Below, one piece after another: positions 14,940 to 16,329 of a stretch of 16,329 nt of DNA (positions within the stretch are counted from its first letter, which is position 1; each line of letters begins with the position of its first letter). Where the stretch lies: the NCBI GenBank assembly GCA_052148715.1, contig JBKQHQ010000063.1, positions 1 through 16,329 on the forward strand, read 5' to 3'. Origin of the DNA: JBKQHQ01 sp052148715 (GTDB lineage: Bacteria; Pseudomonadota; Alphaproteobacteria; Rhizobiales; Xanthobacteraceae). Below the pieces are notes generated by a model. The model was given only the letters and a program-made list of their open reading frames with translations, was not told the origin of the DNA and did not search any database. The translations under genes were made by a program, and so were the position numbers.

Positions 14940-15363
14940 GGAATTGCCGATCGAGGCATCGGCTGCCCTTGGCCCCCTCGACAGGAGAGAATCGGCGTTT
15001 AACTCTAACCTGTCTAGACTGCTCACTGCTCACTCGGGGTCGCCGGGAAAGATTGCCCTAACATTGCACCTCACCTCGACCCTGTATGATTCACGAGAGT
15101 TCGGGTTCGGATGAACCGTTCGCAACTGCGAGCTATTCCAACATAAGGCGCGACCACACCGAAAGTGGTCACTTTTGTACAGACTCACATTTGTTAACGG
15201 CGCGCGATTATTCTGATCAACTCACCCGGCAAGGCGACCGGGCCCGTCAGTTCACCGACATCTCGCTTGGAGACGGCCGGCCGCAAGCGTATCCTGTCGG
15301 TGGTGTGCGCCACATAGAAAACCAGAGAAAATACGACAGCATTCGGTGAACACCGCAGGGATC
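14940..15363. other. Intergenic, motif site E, no gene seen
   Basis: No frame here looks like a gene. The notable element is site E of the 18-bp motif, preceded by an inverted repeat GACCAC (15152-15157) and GTGGTC (15165-15170), whose right arm overlaps the first bases of the site. Confidence 0.4.
15167..15184 (+). promoter_or_regulatory. 18-bp repeated motif, site E
   Basis: GGTCACTTTTGTACAGAC, third to last base identical to the consensus except for C at the sixth position. No recognised gene lies downstream on the plus strand; the next gene is the antisense IS66 fusion. A hairpin overlaps its left edge. Confidence 0.42.
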
Positions 15364-16305
15364 CTACTTCGCGGGTCGGATCTGTGGTGGCGCCCGTCCG
15401 GCCGCCCTTTCATCGGCAATGATTTGCTTCAGGCACTCGATGCCGTACTCGGTGACGCCGGGTACGCCGTCCTCACCGACACCGTAGACCCACAGAGAGC
15501 CATCTTCCGGGAACATGTCGGTTTGGAGCTCCCACAGCCACTCCGGATCCTCGCCGAGCATTTCGGCGACGTAGTTGATGGTGAAGACGGCAGAGATCGC
15601 AAAGCTCAGCGGCACGCCTTCCTTGGCATAGCGTTCGGCTTGGCGGTTGAGCGGCTGATGCTGCCCGAACTTCTCGAACAGGATCATCGCCAGCAGGCTG
15701 GGGCCGGCCCAGCCCCTGGCGATCACGTGGAACGGCGCCGGCGCCTGGCTGATCTTCTCGCAGTCCCGGCAAGTGAACTTCTCGCGAACATGCTGGATGA
15801 CCTTCCATTGGCGTGGAATCGTTTCTAGGGTCTCGGTGACGGTCTCGCCCAGCCTGCGCAACCGGCTCCCACCGCAGCAAAGGCACGTTGTCGGTCCCGG
15901 TACGATCACCCGCTCGCGTGGTAGATGCTCCGGGAACGGCTTGCGGGCGGGCCGCTTGCGGGTAAACGCCGCCACCGTCGTGGTCTTGGCCACCGCCCTC
16001 TCGGCGGCGATCTCGTCCTCGGTGGCGGAACTCTCCAGCTCCTCGAACTGTAACTCGATCTGGTCGAGAATCCGTGACGTGCGCTCTGAGCGCGGCCCAT
16101 AGAGCTCGCGCGTCAGCTTCTCGATTCGCAGTTGCTGGTGAGCGATCAGGGCTTGATCGTCGGAAGCCTTGGCGCGGGCCACGGCGAGTTCCGCTTCCGC
16201 ATATGCTGCTCTGGCCGCTTCGACGATGCGCTCATCGCGCGCCGCGACCAGCGCCGCCTTCAGCGCCTCGATGCCGTTTGGAAAGGCTTCACGACCCGAA
16301 TCCAT
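15364..16305 (-). CDS. tnpC: IS66 transposase fragment fused to an unrelated small protein
   Basis: A 313-residue frame made of two unrelated parts. Residues 1 to about 234 are the N-terminus of an IS66 TnpC: coiled region (38-90; IEKLTRELYGPRSERTSRIL), zinc-finger Cys141, Cys143, Cys144, Cys179 and Cys182, then GPSLLAMILFEKFGQHQPLN and RQAERYAKEGVPLS. There the family match stops, before any DDE catalytic residue. Residues about 241-313 (INYVAEMLGEDPEWLWEL, FPEDGSLWVYGVGEDG, TEYGIECLKQIIADERAAG) resemble a separate small rhizobial protein. It cannot transpose. Whether the hybrid is expressed is unknown; the tail may be a gene whose start was replaced. tnpA and tnpB would lie beyond the window's right edge. 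Confidence 0.85.
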   Translation of the reverse strand: MDSGREAFPNGIEALKAALVAARDERIVEAARAAYAEAELAVARAKASDDQALIAHQQLRIEKLTRELYGPRSERTSRILDQIELQFEELESSATEDEIAAERAVAKTTTVAAFTRKRPARKPFPEHLPRERVIVPGPTTCLCCGGSRLRRLGETVTETLETIPRQWKVIQHVREKFTCRDCEKISQAPAPFHVIARGWAGPSLLAMILFEKFGQHQPLNRQAERYAKEGVPLSFAISAVFTINYVAEMLGEDPEWLWELQTDMFPEDGSLWVYGVGEDGVPGVTEYGIECLKQIIADERAAGRAPPQIRPAK

Positions 16306-16329
16306 GCCCAGATAGAATCATTAATATTG
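15604..16329 (-). mobile_element. Partial IS66-family element
   Basis: The IS66-derived DNA runs from the break at about 15604 to at least the start of tnpC and probably past the window edge. The 3' two thirds of tnpC are missing. I found no terminal inverted repeat or target duplication, which the break and the window edge would hide. Confidence 0.6.

Noticed and set aside
2224..15184. The repeated 18-bp motif as insertion-sequence ends
   Set aside because: The copies have unrelated flanks, no consistent pairing as inverted ends, and lie at fixed orientation to genes.
16311..16329. Seventh copy of the 18-bp motif at the right edge
   Set aside because: Only CAATATTA is shared; the invariant TACAG half is absent.

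Overview
The window looks like an accessory stretch of a GC-rich alphaproteobacterial chromosome, most likely Bradyrhizobium or a close relative (Nitrobacteraceae). The reasons are a HisKA_2-type sensor kinase, several tiny proteins of kinds I know from that group, GGAAC-N16-CGTT boxes typical of EcfG (general stress response) promoters, and an IS66 remnant. The genus is an inference from gene content; there is no rRNA or marker gene, and I saw no tRNA or CRISPR array.

Layout. 1-850: two tiny membrane protein genes (DUF3309-like and DUF3096-like), both minus strand, plus a possible 23-residue ORF behind an EcfG-like box. 981-2072: an orphan PAS/HisKA_2 histidine kinase, minus strand. About 2240-4130: a gene graveyard with a frameshifted ATP-dependent DNA ligase relic (minus), a GH15 glucoamylase C-terminal scrap (plus), an ExoD-like C-terminal half with an unrelated N-terminus (plus), and a second ligase scrap (plus). 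4131-5420: an MFS transporter. 5713-6861: a GT4 glycosyltransferase. 7379-8570: three small hypothetical genes, the first two translationally coupled. 8963-9247: a small secreted Gly/Tyr-rich protein. 9786-12566: a large bifunctional class A penicillin-binding protein, the biggest intact gene. 12779-13750: a CxxC/CxxC mini-protein and two small helical proteins. 13828-14301: an RlpA-like DPBB protein. 14856-14939: a 27-residue hydrophobic/Gly-rich protein directly behind a perfect EcfG-type promoter. 15364-16305: the N-terminal part of an IS66 transposase fused in frame to an unrelated small protein.

How it fits together. The intact genes suggest envelope upkeep and stress response: peptidoglycan synthesis (PBP), possible peptidoglycan remodelling (RlpA-like), glycosyl transfer, tiny membrane and secreted proteins, and a sensor kinase. 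The most unusual non-coding signal is an 18-bp sequence, consensus GGTCAATWTTRTACAGAC, found at six intergenic places. At the sites before the kinase, the glycosyltransferase, the CxxC protein and the 27-residue protein it points toward the gene. I cannot assign it to a regulator or promoter class that I know, so it is the best candidate here for an undescribed regulon. Two perfect and three near-perfect EcfG-like boxes are a second, better understood regulatory layer.
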